Below are positions 23,216-35,020 of a DNA stretch of 64,000 nt, piece by piece (position 1 is the first letter of the stretch; each line of letters opens with the position of its first letter). Below the pieces are notes generated by a model. The model saw only the letters and a list, made by a program, of their open reading frames with translations, searched no databases and was not told the origin of the DNA. The position numbers were made by a program, and so were the translations under genes. Source of the DNA: Endomychus coccineus. Taxonomy: Eukaryota; Arthropoda; Insecta; Coleoptera; Endomychidae. The DNA is taken from NCBI GenBank assembly GCA_958510875.1, contig OY294068.1, positions 19,138,297 through 19,202,296 on the forward strand. The letters run 5' to 3'.

Positions 23216-24188
23216 TTGGAAGTGTAGGAAGATGTTTTACTCATCAAAATTCGGACTTAATTATTTCTTGTATTTGCAGTTAAATTAAGCATCAATCTAT
23301 AAAACATTGAATCAATCGAATTATTGCTACAGATAATTCATCCTCCTGAAGGTATTTCACATGCTATTTCCGCAGCTTCAGCTGAACACACATATATCCG
23401 AAATTTCTGTAGAATGTTCGAATTGGGATTGTTTTTACTCTTAGCAAGCGTGACAAGCTTAGTTCTATCATATTGAAAAGAAAAAACTACCAATAAATCA
23501 ACCATTCTTCAGTGTGAAGTGAATCCTGATGAATCTAGGGACGGATGCGTTCACAACCGTAGCTAACTTTCAGACAATACTTATGCTGAATAATGTATCT
23601 CCATTTTTTAAGAGCTCCATATTCGTAAGGATTGGGGCTGACTTTCCAACCTTCGAATATATGCCTTCTTCAATTTATCCAAAGTGTTATTTACGCAAGA
23701 ACCCCTGTAATAAACCTATTTCCTAACATTCCGGTCGCATAAGTCAGTATAAATCAGAAATATGGCTTTTAAGGGTGAACGAAACCTTCTTACAAGCTCC
23801 ACTAATAACAATTATTGTAAACACAATAAGCTTAGATTCTCCGATTTCCCTGAGGAATCTATTCTTTCTAGATAATTGGAACGAGACGATGCGATTCTGA
23901 TTAGTTCTTCATCTAGGTTGCGCTGATATCTAGCTGGATGAAATGCAGAATTATTATAAGTGAGAAGGAAAAAATTTTATTACAGTATAATGTGAAACTA
24001 TTACCCTCATCTACTGTTAAGGTACTCAGGAACTTTCAGCAACCAAGAAGCCATTATCAGAGTAAACTTAGTTTTTATACACCATTGAAACAGTGACCTC
24101 TGAGGTTATTCCTACCTAACGCTTCGTTGGTATATTGGAAGCATGAGATCAGCCACCTCTGACTCGTACTTCCGACGTCCCTGCACAT
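23216..24188. other. No feature recognised
   Basis: No motif in the short ORF at 23529-23726. The last 8 bases (24181-24188, ctgcacat) are the target-site duplication of the hAT element that follows. Confidence 0.45.
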
Positions 24189-25788
24189 CAGTGGCGGCTC
24201 CTCGAAGGAGGCTAAGGAGGCTCAGCCTCCTCACCAATTTATCTTAATGATCATTCTCCATTTTATTTCCTGTTTCTCTGATAATTCTTTGAATTTTACA
24301 ATTAATTCCCCGTTCTCAGTAGTTATTTTTAATCTGGCAACAGTGGCCAGAGGCTAGATTCTCTATATATCTCAAACGCTAAATACGTGTGGTCAACACA
24401 GTTGCCGTTTTCCAAGCAGTTCAATTGCTAGATAGGGTAAAAGAGCGAATATGGCAACATCCTATGGAAGCTAGCTTCTCGTATGGAATCGTCGGTCGAA
24501 TGAAATACGATTACTTGCTACCGTATTTTGTACCGCGAGGCGAAGTAAGGTTAAGTAGTTAAGTTATAATTTATCTAATCGGTGAACGTTAAAATGATGA
24601 GTGACTTAGTTGCTGGGTTGTTAGAAAATCCATTTAGTGGATTAACATATGATAGAAAAGTGTTTTGTTAAAAATAAACGGCCTTTACCGGATTTGAAAG
24701 GATTAGTGGTGACGATGACAGGTATGTTTCAAAATCGAAATACAGAATAAATTATATTGCTTGCTATTTACATCTGATACAACTTCATGTTGGGGACACT
24801 CGGGTTATGATGATTTGAAAAATTTAGCTCGTGGTATAGATAGACATGAAAAATCGCAGGAACATATTACATCGAGTATTAAGTTTAAATTAACCGGTAA
24901 ACAGAATATTGTTAAAGGAGGAAAACATATAATTTGGTAGACAAGAAACTACATTATAAACAACTTTTTTTATGAAATTTTAGATACTATTAAAGGTCAA
25001 ATTGAGATTCGATTTTCCGATTTACATGAATTGAAATTTTTCGACTTGACGAATAGAAGATTTTTCGAATCTTTTTCAAAAGAGTTTCCCAATACACTTT
25101 TAGATAACTTAGTTCTAAAATATAAATTTTTTGATAAAATAGCACTGCACAATGAATTATGGGTTATATACCTACTCGGATAAAGATATTTTAGGCCAGT
25201 ACGACATTCACGCCGATATGATAAAATATATGATAGTCAATGATTTGCAACAAGTTTTACCTCAGTTTTATAAACTACTTTGTTTGACAGTCACCATTCC
25301 TGTCACGTCGGCATCGGTGGAGAGATCATTTTCTACTCTCAAACGAATTAAAACTTACATGCGAAATACAATGAGCCAAAATCGTTTATACAGTGTTAGT
25401 TTGATATCTATTGAAAAAGATTCAGTAAAACACTTAAAACAAAATGATACATTTTATGATAATATTATTGATCATTTTTCGCAAACTAAAGACCGTAGAA
25501 TTCCGTTAATATATAAAAAAGTTTATAAAAATAATAAAAAAACAAAATATGAAAAATTTCAAAAAAAAATATAAAATATCAAAAATCCAAAGAAAAAAAA
25601 CGAACAAAAAAATTTTTTGCCAAGAGGAACTACACCTACACGTTGGTTCTTGCTTGGCAACAATTAATTTTGAAGTAGCTGGTACGGTCGCTGTGCAAAG
25701 GTTAAATTTATTGGCTGAATAGAGTATATTTTTACAAGAACGTTTTATGTCCAGCCTCCTCTCTTAAAAAGTTCACGAGCCGCCACTG
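24189..25788 (+). mobile_element. hAT transposon, 1.6 kb, internally deleted, with perfect TSD
   Basis: The ends are cagtggcggctc (24189-24200) and its complement gagccgccactg (25777-25788). Both are flanked by the 8-bp duplication ctgcacat (24181-24188, 25789-25796). Eight-bp TSDs and CAGTGGCG-type ends are characteristic of hAT. The inner flanks carry ggaggct subrepeats on both sides. At 1600 bp it is about half the usual autonomous length, and it contains only the N- and C-terminal parts of the transposase. Confidence 0.96.
24595..25574 (+). pseudogene. hAT transposase remnant (ZMYM/TTF-type N-terminus plus dimerisation domain)
   Basis: The N-terminal part reads LLENPFSGLTYDRKV (24620-24665). 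After frame breaks comes LLFTSDTTSCWGHSGYDDLK and HEKSQEH (24762-24862), a TTF-type zinc-finger region. The catalytic middle is missing. From about 24975 it continues DTIKGQIEIRFSDLHELKFF and ALHNELWVIY. Then the hAT C-terminal dimerisation domain follows in frame 25152-25574: LLCLTVTIPVTSASVERSFS with TLKRIKTYMRNTM and SLISIE. There are several stops and frameshifts, so it would need a transposase supplied in trans. Confidence 0.9.
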
Positions 25789-25796
25789 CTGCACAT

Positions 25797-26298
25797 TTTT
25801 CTCTGGAGTACATTTATATAATTTCGAATAGCCCCATAGGAATCTAATCAAATGTGTGATCAGTACTGTGTAATGCGACTTCAATTTTACAATTCAAAAC
25901 CCTCTGTAAGTAAATCTTTCTTGTCCTTTGAAAATATTATTTATTGAGAATTAGATATTGTACTCTTGATGAAGCGTTGAATAAATCGCGAAATATTGAC
26001 TTAGAAGAAATGGAACACTTTCTTTAACAAAAGCCCAGCCTTGACCGCATTCCCTTGAATCGAAAATTGTATATAAAACTAGAAAAACACGCTTGTCCTT
26101 TCGGTTCAATAAATATAATGATTCACACGTATATATTCAACCTGAAGGAGTGTCCCAAATTCTCATTTTAAGATTCAAATGACGTCATCGATGTGGCGTC
26201 CCCATATATTTTATTCTATGCAATGCAAGAAGTCCTAGACTTCTTGGTTCTGTGGTACATTCTCATGGTTCATGTGACAACAAGTATCAGCGATGTCA
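25797..26298. other. No gene; short interspersed repeat
   Basis: Around 26150-26190 ctcattttaagattcaaatg is the inverse of sequence near 16104-16123. Otherwise nothing was recognised. Confidence 0.4.
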
Positions 26299-26306
26299 GT
26301 ATGAAG

Positions 26307-26878
26307 CACGATCGTACATACAGGTCTGGGAACTCGTATGTTTGACATGGGTCTCTTACGCGTCGTCAAACTCGTAGTCCCTCGCTCAGCCACTAGCTAG
26401 CGCTTGGATCTCGAAGTGGTAAAACGATTTCTTCCCGGAATCGCAAGGAGTGTTACTAAGTATTCTGATTGGAGAGAGGAACAGAACTGTTTCTCTTGGC
26501 AAAATGTATTACTCTCCTTAAAAATAACTCCCCCTTTTTCGTTATACATGACGCACACAAGAGACCCCGTTAAAACGATTTCTATCCGGAATCGCAAGCA
26601 TCCACTTTTTTCGCATTTCCGCATCTTTCGGCACTTTAAAAACAGAAGTTTTTTGCTTTACACTTTTGGACCACGTTTTGCATTTCGACACAATGCACAG
26701 TTTCGTAATTTGTGTCTAAAAATGCAGGTATTCCTTATGTTTACAACTTAAGAATGACAGTTGTCAGAGAATACTCTCACGTGACGTCTTTCGGTACTAC
26801 GCGACAGTCGACGCTTAGCGGTCCCACTTCTCACATAGGAAACAGCCCCGAGTTTCCAGACCTGTATGTACGACCGTG
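26307..26878. mobile_element. 572-bp TIR element with perfect 8-bp TSD
   Basis: The terminal inverted repeats of 30 bp start CACGATCGTACATACAGG (26307) and, on the other strand, CACGGTCGTACATACAGG (from 26878). I count two mismatches. The flanking gtatgaag occurs at 26299-26306 and 26879-26886. The interior holds two 27-bp direct repeats (aaaacgatttcttcccgg at 26422, aaaacgatttctatccgg at 26572). The frames at 26397-26751 have no transposase motif. An 8-bp TSD fits hAT or P-like families. The CAC ends also recall Transib, but Transib makes 5-bp TSDs. Confidence 0.9.
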
Positions 26879-26886
26879 GTATGAAG

Positions 26887-27240
26887 TATAGAGTTGTGAA
26901 ATACATTATGTAGACCGTTTGGATAAAATTTCAAAGTAACATAGAGTGTATAATTTGAGGTCTTTCATTAGCGGTTCCATGCATTTTGGTCTCAAAAGTA
27001 ATTGTTTCAAGCACAAAGCGTCCTTATCGCATTAATTTCAATTAAAAATGTCCATGTGACTGTGTAGGTGTCAGCATAAAACAAGGTTATATTGAAGTGT
27101 GAATAATTCTGAAAGTCACTCTGGAAACAGGTGTTGTATGAAACATAGAGTTGTGAAATATATTATGTTGGCTATTTGGATAACATTTCCACGTAACATA
27201 GAGTATAGTTTCATTAGTGGTTTCTAAGTCTCTCCCAATA
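26887..27240. repeat. Direct repeat pair; the second copy is an empty-site relative
   Basis: tatagagttgtgaaatacat... (26887-26985) recurs as catagagttgtgaaatatat... (27143-27235). In the second copy gttgtatgaaacatagag is uninterrupted at the place where the 572-bp element sits in the first. Confidence 0.7.
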
Positions 27241-28370
27241 TATTTTCTGTTCCTACAATCAATTACATTTGTCCCGCAACACGGTCCGGAAGCTATTTTG
27301 CTAACAAAAGTGGCTCAATTTATCATGTTACTTCTCATATAGAAAATATATATAACAATGATATAATTACTCGCAGAAGTGACCGAAAGCGAAATATTGT
27401 GCAACAAAAGGAGGGCGACGGAAATTTTGTTTGATAAATAGTAACCAATATGTTACTCATTTTTATTATAAACTTAATGAAATTGCTGATAAAACTGGGT
27501 GTCTGAGCTATCATTAGTATACTCAAATTAATAGAGTGCTTCGCATTGGATATGAATCTTCAAAACCACCGACGCTAAGTACTTTGTCCATGACAATAAT
27601 GACTGGTGAGAAGCGCTGAAGCTCATTTATAATCCCATTCTGAACTTTTTAATTAAGCTTTATTCATCGTTGAATGTTCTCTCTCTCTCTTTTTGCATGA
27701 ACATACTACATCAAAATGCACGATTTGATACAATTCGTACTTTTGTTTTTGCAATATTGTAAAAAAAGTTGGAAGTCCCCAGATGAGACCACTACATCTA
27801 TTATACCTGTAAAATACTTTATCATGGTGATTCTATCGATGATCCTATTAGATATCTATTAGACAATTCAATGTTTGTGCCAAATGCGTCTATTTTGTAT
27901 AGTTTTATAATCTAAAAATATAAATGTCTGATATACATCTATAATATCTTTTTGGGTGAATATTTATATTATATGTTCATAGAAGTCTATGAAACCTTCT
28001 TAAAATACATCTAATTTTAATTTATGGTCAACGTTAGATTGATGTTCTCAGGTATGTGTAAAATACCTATTTTTTTGTAGTTTCATTGCACAAAAATAAA
28101 CAATTAAATGTACGACATCTTCCGTAATGCTACACTATATTTTGTGTGTTTGAAGGCCTAACCATTTCTACTAGATCGGTGGTCATTCAAGTTACTTTCG
28201 AAAAAATAATGGAACGTGAAATTGACACATTTGTATGTGTGAAAATTCTTACGTAACACGGCAGTATTTTATGTCTCGTGGCACGAGAGAGCCAATCGCA
28301 TAAACAATAGCCAACCATTAGATCTTCTGTCAACGTGTGCATTTTGACCGATATTTGTTGGAGTATATTT
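27241..28370. other. AT-rich, no gene recognised
   Basis: A short ct microsatellite is present near 27679-27692. No coding signal. Confidence 0.4.
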
Positions 28371-28374
28371 TATT

Positions 28375-29200
28375 TAGTTTACATCTGTGTATATAAAATA
28401 TTTCAATAACATGTTTCAATTCTACTAATTCTAAATTCAAATTTTAGTTTTAATTCTGCAGAGAATTTTCAATATGTTTTAATTTATTATTATTGAGTTT
28501 AGAATTCATTATTTTAATTACATTTATATATATTTATTCAAATTGAAATAAATACTAATTAGTAGAGAAATTGAAACTATCAAACATTACTTATGATTAT
28601 ATGGATTGTGTATCTAAAGCAATATTTAAAAATGAACTTATAGTTTATAGCCGTTTATGAAATATCTATCGGTTATATATTTTCAAGTAGATCACATTTT
28701 AGTCTCAATTCTGTAGATAATGTGAAGCAATCAATTTCTTTTATTGTGAGAAATAAGTCATAAGGAAAATAGATATTTTTGATATATACGGAGTTCATCT
28801 AATAAACATAAAATATACTCAAAGTGTGAAAGGATAGAACATCAAATTTTAAAGCAATATATAAATTTAATTTAATTCAACTACAATCATATCTCATTCA
28901 TATGTGCTCGAATTAACATCGTTTGTACCCATTTATAAAATATCTTTAATTTACAGATTTTGAAACTAAAATCACATGCTAGTTCATATCCTATAGAGAA
29001 TGTTCAGTATGTGATTTTTTTTATTGTCATAAATAATATGTAAAGAAAATTAAACCTGTTACATATTTTTTTATATATGTGGAGTGTATCTAATATACAT
29101 TAAATATATCTAGACTATTTGAACTGTAAAAAAATCGAGATATAATAAACATCGAATTTCAGATCAACACATAAAACAGAAATGTAACATATATTTATTG
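28375..29200. repeat. AT-rich tandem repeat, about 270-bp unit, three copies
   Basis: A block ctg(c/t)aga(g/t)aat... occurs at about 28457, 28715 and 28990. A preceding taaaatat-rich block occurs at about 28395, 28660 and 28935. The period is 260-278 bp. The copies are diverged, with about 65-75% identity by eye. It resembles a short satellite array or internal repeats of a non-coding element. Confidence 0.65.
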
Positions 29201-31005
29201 TACTCGTGTTTCTTGAGTCAAATGAGATTTAAAAACAATCAAAACACTTAAATCGCAAAAAATAGTAGAGTGTCACTGGAGTCTATATTGATATTCTAGA
29301 GGATCGTGCCATGAAGCTTAGAAATTTGAGAAGGTTGTAACTCTAGCATAGTGAGATCAAGCGCCCAAGCCCTTGGATCATGTTACTCTTTGGATAAAGA
29401 ATTTTTCGATATGTATACGAAAAGAACTCCATATGTAGGAATTTATTGAACATTCTAATTCGTTACTTGATGAGCTTCCCTACGTTATCTTCAAGGACTG
29501 AGACAAATTAATATCGTTCACAATTCAGCATCATGATATGTATAATTCCACTCTAGGACCTTGTGAGAAATAGAGACTATGACTGGAGGAAATGTTACTT
29601 TCCAGCCCATCCGTTCACCGTAGTAGAATTGTAATAATCCAAAAAATTATTATTTTTGTGTCACTTGAAATAATTCAATTTAATTCGGAATAAAGTTTTA
29701 TAAATTATTATATTTTGATAGAACATACGAGATATCAGGTAGACCTAGCTAAGATGTGTCGCGTAACTTAATATTTCGTACCCGGGGCACTGACTACTTG
29801 GCAAGTAAGGAAGTATGCTCAGCTAAGTTAGCCAGTGGAACCTTTTCCAAGCCGGGGGAAAACCACGTTAATTTGAAAAGACTCTTCACGGACCGTCATT
29901 GCGCCTAGTCTCATTCCAGGTCGCTTTAATAACGTATGGGCTGGGTCTATCTCCTGTGTTGGCATGCTCCAAAATTATGTACCTATTGTCAGTGTCGGCA
30001 TTGAATGCCATTTTATTGTGGTAATGCCAAGTTTTTTCTTTCATTGCCGAGTAATGCCTCAATCCTGAAAATAATTGTGAAACGTAGCTTTGTCGATTTG
30101 AATGTACTTTCAATGTGATATAGACTTGAATTTGACGCCTACGATCAGAAAATCAGGCTTGGATATTTTTAATGAGGATGGAAATGAAAAGTAAAATTAA
30201 AACAAATTCGATAACGAATGAACAAAATTAATTATAAATCTTCAGTATTATTAGTAATTTATAACTAATATTATTATTCGCTGTGTTGACATTGTTTCTC
30301 ATTCGACCAGGCAACGTATTACACTGCGCAAAGACATATTTATACATGCGCTGCATTGATGTGTGATGGAAGTTTCAAAGAGTCGACATGGCTGATACAT
30401 TCTCGTGAGTGCGGCGCAAGTCTAGTATTCACCGCCTCATATGCAGTATGCATGCTGCGTGGTTGATGAAGCGTTATATACAACCCATCGCCTTGACCCG
30501 TTTCTAAAATGATCCATTCATGTGGCAAACCAGCAAACTAAATTGCTGCTACACAGTAATGTCAACAATGCACTGCATGACAAAGAGACGCATCGCAATT
30601 CTGTTTGTTCAGCTACGCTTGAACCAATCTCACTTTAAAACATTTAGCAGCAAGATGACGATATGAGCTCTTTAGTGGACTCTTTTTTCGAAACTCATTT
30701 CTGAGAGAACCTGTATACTAAACTAGATCCTATTCACCATCAAATAAGAAGGGATCAATCAATAGAGTTCTTGATATAATTGTAAATATTTGCCTAAATG
30801 TCAATAATGAAATTCGATCAATTCACTTTAGGTAAGTAGCCCTCGAGGTGGTTCTTGAAAGTGTGGACATCTTAGAAATATTTCAATTTTAACATAATAG
30901 TAGTCATAATATAGCAATTTGAAACGCAAAAATGAAAACCACACGTAGGCATTACTCACTGTAGTAACTAAGACGTAAATGAAAAATGGGCATTCCAACT
31001 TTTTT
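29201..31005. other. No confident gene
   Basis: The minus frames at 29886-30113 and 30340-30528 have moderate GC but no motif I recognise and no obvious splice sites. 29980-30060 contains ggcattgaatgcc and attgccgagtaatgcc, similar in style to the microrepeat at 31010-31200. Confidence 0.3.
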
Positions 31006-31009
31006 CGTT

Positions 31010-31200
31010 TTGCGACATTTATTGCCGTTTATTCCCGGTAATAGCCGATCAATTGCCTAATATTCCACATTTAGTGCAGTTTATTTCCGATTTAATCCCG
31101 TCTATTTCCGTATGTCCCATTCAATGCCGACTATTGTCGGTCTAGGCCGATTATTATCATTCAATGCCGAGCATTTTCCGATAATACCGCAATGCCATCG
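31010..31200. repeat. Degenerate roughly 10-bp microrepeat (attgccg/tttccg)
   Basis: About 190 bases consist of about 17 loose copies of a unit near at(t)(g/t)ccg(a/t)tt, spaced 9-12 bases. Examples are tttattgccg, tttattcccgg, taatagccgat, atttccgattt and aatgccgagc. The periodicity is direct, without inversion, and no coding frame runs through it. It looks like an old minisatellite or a cluster of short binding sites. Confidence 0.6.
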
Positions 31201-32600
31201 TGCCCACCCCTCGTTTAACTTCTGTGTTGGGAGCTTCTATTTGCTTCATTCAAACGGTTAAGCTAACTATCAGTTTAGTAGCTGCATGTATAATTTATTT
31301 CAGCTTTCATAAGATGTTGAGATTCTTGGCTCGTCTTCTACGTTTAATTGTATTAGGCGTTCAATTCACGAACCAAATATCTTCTTCGAAAACAGTTGTT
31401 ATGTATAGTCTAATAACTATGCGTACTGTCATCGTTCAGTTTCTAATGTTCAAATAACACCCTTATATAATTATACCTAGAATCCTTTAATTCCTAAGTA
31501 ATCAAAGTTCGCTAAAGAATTCAATAACACATAATTATAAACATATAATTGTTAACATATATTGAACCAGATAAAATACTAATGTTATTTCAAGGAAGCT
31601 GAATATGTACATTCCACCTGTCGACGTGATGTGCTATTGTATAATAATCGACCCCAGTAGTAGGAAATAACATACAATAATGAAACATTTATAGGCAGAT
31701 AATTGATGCTAGAAGAATCAGAAATCAATCATCAATGTTACTGGTATCTAGTTCAGTAATGTGACGAACTTATTATTACATTGCTAGTTCCAAGTGTTAT
31801 TTAGTGTATTATGTGGTTATTAAAGATGTCGTTCGGAATCTGCGTACAAATTCTAACCCTCTGAATCCCAATGAACCTGAAAGGTTAATAAGGTATTCAC
31901 AAGTCCATGACGAGAGACATTCTGTTTATGGGAGGAATAACCAATGGTGTGATAAACCATAAAAGCCAATATTTAGTGGAGGCGACGGTTAATTAGGAAT
32001 GATCAATAATCCTGGCTTGATACAAGCGACACCAGAATAAACACATTTAGAAAACTGGAACTCACATCAGGAAATAAGAGTAGAATAGGGATGGAATATC
32101 CTGTTTGTTCGGTTTCCGATGAATAGATTCACAATATGAAAATCCTCTAACTGACAGTGGCTTCCATTAACGCCAATTAAATCTCGAACTAGTTAACCTC
32201 TGATTACAGCTTCACTCGGATTCGAGATTAACAGATCAAAATTACGTATAAAAGATTGACTCAATATTAGGGTCTCTACGTATGTTAATTCAGAATGGTT
32301 TGATTGATGTTTCAAGCATTGGCGCACAAAATTGAATCTAAACTTCATAAGGAATCATGTCAAAACTTGATAACAATTTGCGGTTCAATGCAAAGAAATG
32401 TACAATCCATAGTTTCTTCATCCTTGTTAAATCCAATCCTACATAACCTACGACTCTGGCTTAACTAATCTGAAATATAGTACAGGCGCACAGTCATGAA
32501 TATCGTCAAAAAATCCTGAAAAATTTGATACGGCTAATTTAGACGTTAATTCATGTTTTTTTGGGTGCTGAATACGGAAAAAATAGTTAAAAAAATGAAA
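31201..32600. other. No gene recognised
   Basis: The 85-codon frame at 31200-31457 is hydrophobic but without family likeness. The rest is AT-rich. Confidence 0.35.
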
Positions 32601-32655
32601 CGTGTGGCACTCGGGGACTGCCGCGGTAAAGCTATTGCATAGCACTACGCCACTG
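32600..32655 (-). mobile_element. Possible hAT terminus
   Basis: On the minus strand CAGTGGCGTAGTGCTATGC begins at 32655, close to the hAT end seen at 37671 (CAGTGGCGTAACTACC). No partner end with a matching 8-bp duplication of gaaaaagt was found to the left, so the element may be truncated. Confidence 0.4.
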
Positions 32656-32760
32656 GAAAAAGTTGGGCAGAAAAACATCCACTACCCCTTCAAAATCTTC
32701 ACGAATTATGAGTAAAAAAGAGTATCATCTTGATCTTTATGAAGAGTATTCTGTGACAAG

Positions 32761-32798
32761 CATAGATAACTCTACTACCGGTATTAGAGTTATCTATG
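32761..32798. mobile_element. 38-bp palindromic insertion with perfect 8-bp TSD
   Basis: CATAGATAACTCT (32761-32773) and AGAGTTATCTATG (32786-32798) are exact inverted repeats around a 12-base centre, actaccggtatt. The hairpin is flanked on both sides by gtgacaag (32753-32760 and 32799-32806). CA...TG ends plus an 8-bp TSD are what hAT- or P-type transposition produces, so this may be an extreme internal-deletion MITE reduced to its TIRs. Confidence 0.7.
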
Positions 32799-32809
32799 GT
32801 GACAAGTGT

Positions 32810-33865
32810 CAGTTGACTTGTAAACAGAATTTTATACGAGTGTTTTAACGTTCAGATCTCGATAGCGCTTCCGGCTCCAGGATTTTCACGTGGCCTATCG
32901 AAATTAGAAGGTTCGAATTGTATAAAAACACAATTGCATGAACGCCAGACGTCTTATGTAATTAGCTATGAACGCAATAATTTTGACATATCCTCGAGGA
33001 GCTCGCTGCGCGTAAGTTAGAGGTTATACATTTTACCTCTATTTTGTTAATTTGGAGCCGTTTCGATACACGTGTGGCCGGCGCGAGTTGTAATAAAGTA
33101 TTTTGGGCTACGGGCCGCTAGCTTTTACCCGCTTTCGGTATATTTAAGTAGCTGGAGAATTCCCTTTCGTACGTCGCATGTCAGATGCTAGTAGGTGACA
33201 GCTGAGAATACCTCAAACTGTTTTAATTAAAATTTTCCTATTTAATCGAAATTTTGGGGCCCGAGACTATGCTATTTAGTTGGCCCCGTTCATAAACTAA
33301 CGACATGGAGCGAAAACCGCATGCGAAAAGTCCTCGTTAAGACGTTCTATGTACCGTGAATTTGCACTTTTCTAACTCGCGAGCTACGCGCTTCTCACGT
33401 GAACGTCATTCGATTTATCGAAAATTAACCAATTCAAAACAGTTTTCGACCCACTTTGGGGCTATCACGACCTTTTAAAAGGTTCAAAGTGAACATTTCG
33501 ACAATTTTAGGCTCGTTACGGTATTTGTTTTTTGTTGTTTTAGATTTTCGTTACGGATTTGTCTTTTGTTTTTTTTTTCTTGAATCGGTCGCCGCGCTCA
33601 AAGCCCGCGATAAAAGCTATATGCAATAGCTTGAAATTTTGTTGCTGCCGCTCGAAAAGTTAAGACCATTTTTTTTGCCAGATTTTGTGGTTTTTTACGC
33701 TTTCTTCAATTAATTTTGAAACGAAGGCTTCAATAGAATATACACCCGCATTTAAAGTTGTGGATAATTGAAATACGCGTCGAATGAGCTTAAGTAGAAG
33801 TCATTTGGAGGTTATGAGCTCGAAATAACGCTAGTTTTGTGATTTTTTTATGGTTTTTTAAATAT
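32810..33865. promoter_or_regulatory. GC-richer segment with TATA/initiator-like signals, possible LTR or promoter
   Basis: Base composition rises between about 32850 and 33500. ggtatatttaag (33138-33149) is TATA-like, and tcagatg about 30 bases downstream is initiator-like. Further on, ttttggggcccgagact could be an LTR end with primer-binding site. No second LTR and no gag/pol was found. A host promoter is an alternative. Identity is unresolved. Confidence 0.22.
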
Positions 33866-33867
33866 TT

Positions 33868-34008
33868 TTTTTTGAAACGAAAGGGTAGGTTTTAAGCCAT
33901 TTCATGGTATTATCCCTGATCTTAATTTTTGATAACTTGGCAAGTAGAGTTTCCAGTGAATCGAAAGCCTTAGACAAATCAAGGGAAACACCAAATACAA
34001 AAAGAGAT
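33868..34008 (-). pseudogene. CR1/Jockey-type LINE RT fragment
   Basis: The minus strand reads VFGVSLDLSKAFDSLETLLA and KLSKIKIRDNTMKWLKTYPF. This is the RT motif with the first catalytic Asp (FLDLSKAFD) and the following helix up to the position of the SYL-NR block. Only about 45 codons survive. It may relate to 17651-19289. Confidence 0.8.
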
Positions 34009-34009
34009 A

Positions 34010-35018
34010 TTCCTGAATGTCAATATGTATGCCTACAATACATAGAAAATAATAAATAAATCCAGCAAACGCTATTGGGTGTCACCCATCCAGAAAGGTC
34101 TATCCCGATGCAAATAATTTGATCAATTCCAATCCGAACGTTCTAGCTTTGTAGTAGTGGTGTAATATAATATCCAACAATTGGTGTAGGCGCCGGAATA
34201 ATATCTCGTGTACATGAATGACGTTATTTCCAGATCAACAATATGAACCTACTTAGGCAAATTGGAATACGTGACAAACATACGCTTTCATTAAGTGAGA
34301 ATGAACTGCTTATAGGGCGTGGGCAAAACCATATTGATCCTAATAAATCGAAATTCCTGATAGCGAAAATTGCATACAATATTCGAGGAATTTGTATTGT
34401 CTCATTTCACAAAGGGAAAACCTGATTTCATAAATACGCAATTAGTGAGACGTATCAACTTTCTACATATTTTACACAATTTCAAACAATATAAAGAACA
34501 ACGTACATACTGTCGTATTCACAATTCTTCTTAGTAATGAAACTTGTTAGTATCCATAAATCTATTTCATTTCTCATTTTCTCAGTGCGAGGTTCAAACA
34601 TCCAGCTACGGATAAAAACAAGTAATATTTCCTCATAAACGGAAAGCCCATCTTTCAAAATGAAACCATGCGAGCTGTTTTTAATATTCTTTGGATTATT
34701 GCGTCTTATTTACGAATGAAAGACTCTGAGCTCGAATGAAATGTTTATTCCCTACGTCTTATCGACGGTGGAAGCAATTAATGGGAGATATTTAAATGAC
34801 GATGCCCGTTGGGATAATTCCACGGCAGACTAACCAATTCATTCAATTGAGGATAATCAGAGGCAGGAACAAATACTGTCTATCTAAATTTGAATTCATG
34901 TTTGACAAGTTTATGATGCACTTAGAGTGAATTACTGGTTCATTGTGCATTTCCGTGAAAGTTAACCAATCTGATGTTATTTCCGACTATAAAACCTGAC
35001 TAATGTAATTATTCCTTC
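34010..35018. other. No feature recognised
   Basis: The 60-codon frame at 34243-34425 shows no family motif. Confidence 0.35.
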
Positions 35019-35020
35019 AG

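Noticed and set aside
27679..27692. ct microsatellite as a repeat locus of interest
   Set aside because: Too short to be more than ordinary simple sequence.
28375..29200. CRISPR-like array
   Set aside because: The unit is about 270 bp and diverged, with no short conserved repeat plus unique spacers; the DNA is also clearly eukaryotic.
32155..32170. gacagtggcttcc as the partner end for the hAT terminus at 32655
   Set aside because: Shares only cagtggc, lacks the gta extension, and its flank does not match gaaaaagt.
33138..33300. Firm call of a solo LTR at the TATA/initiator-like block
   Set aside because: No second LTR, no TSD and no polymerase sequence; kept only as a low-confidence regulatory or LTR candidate.
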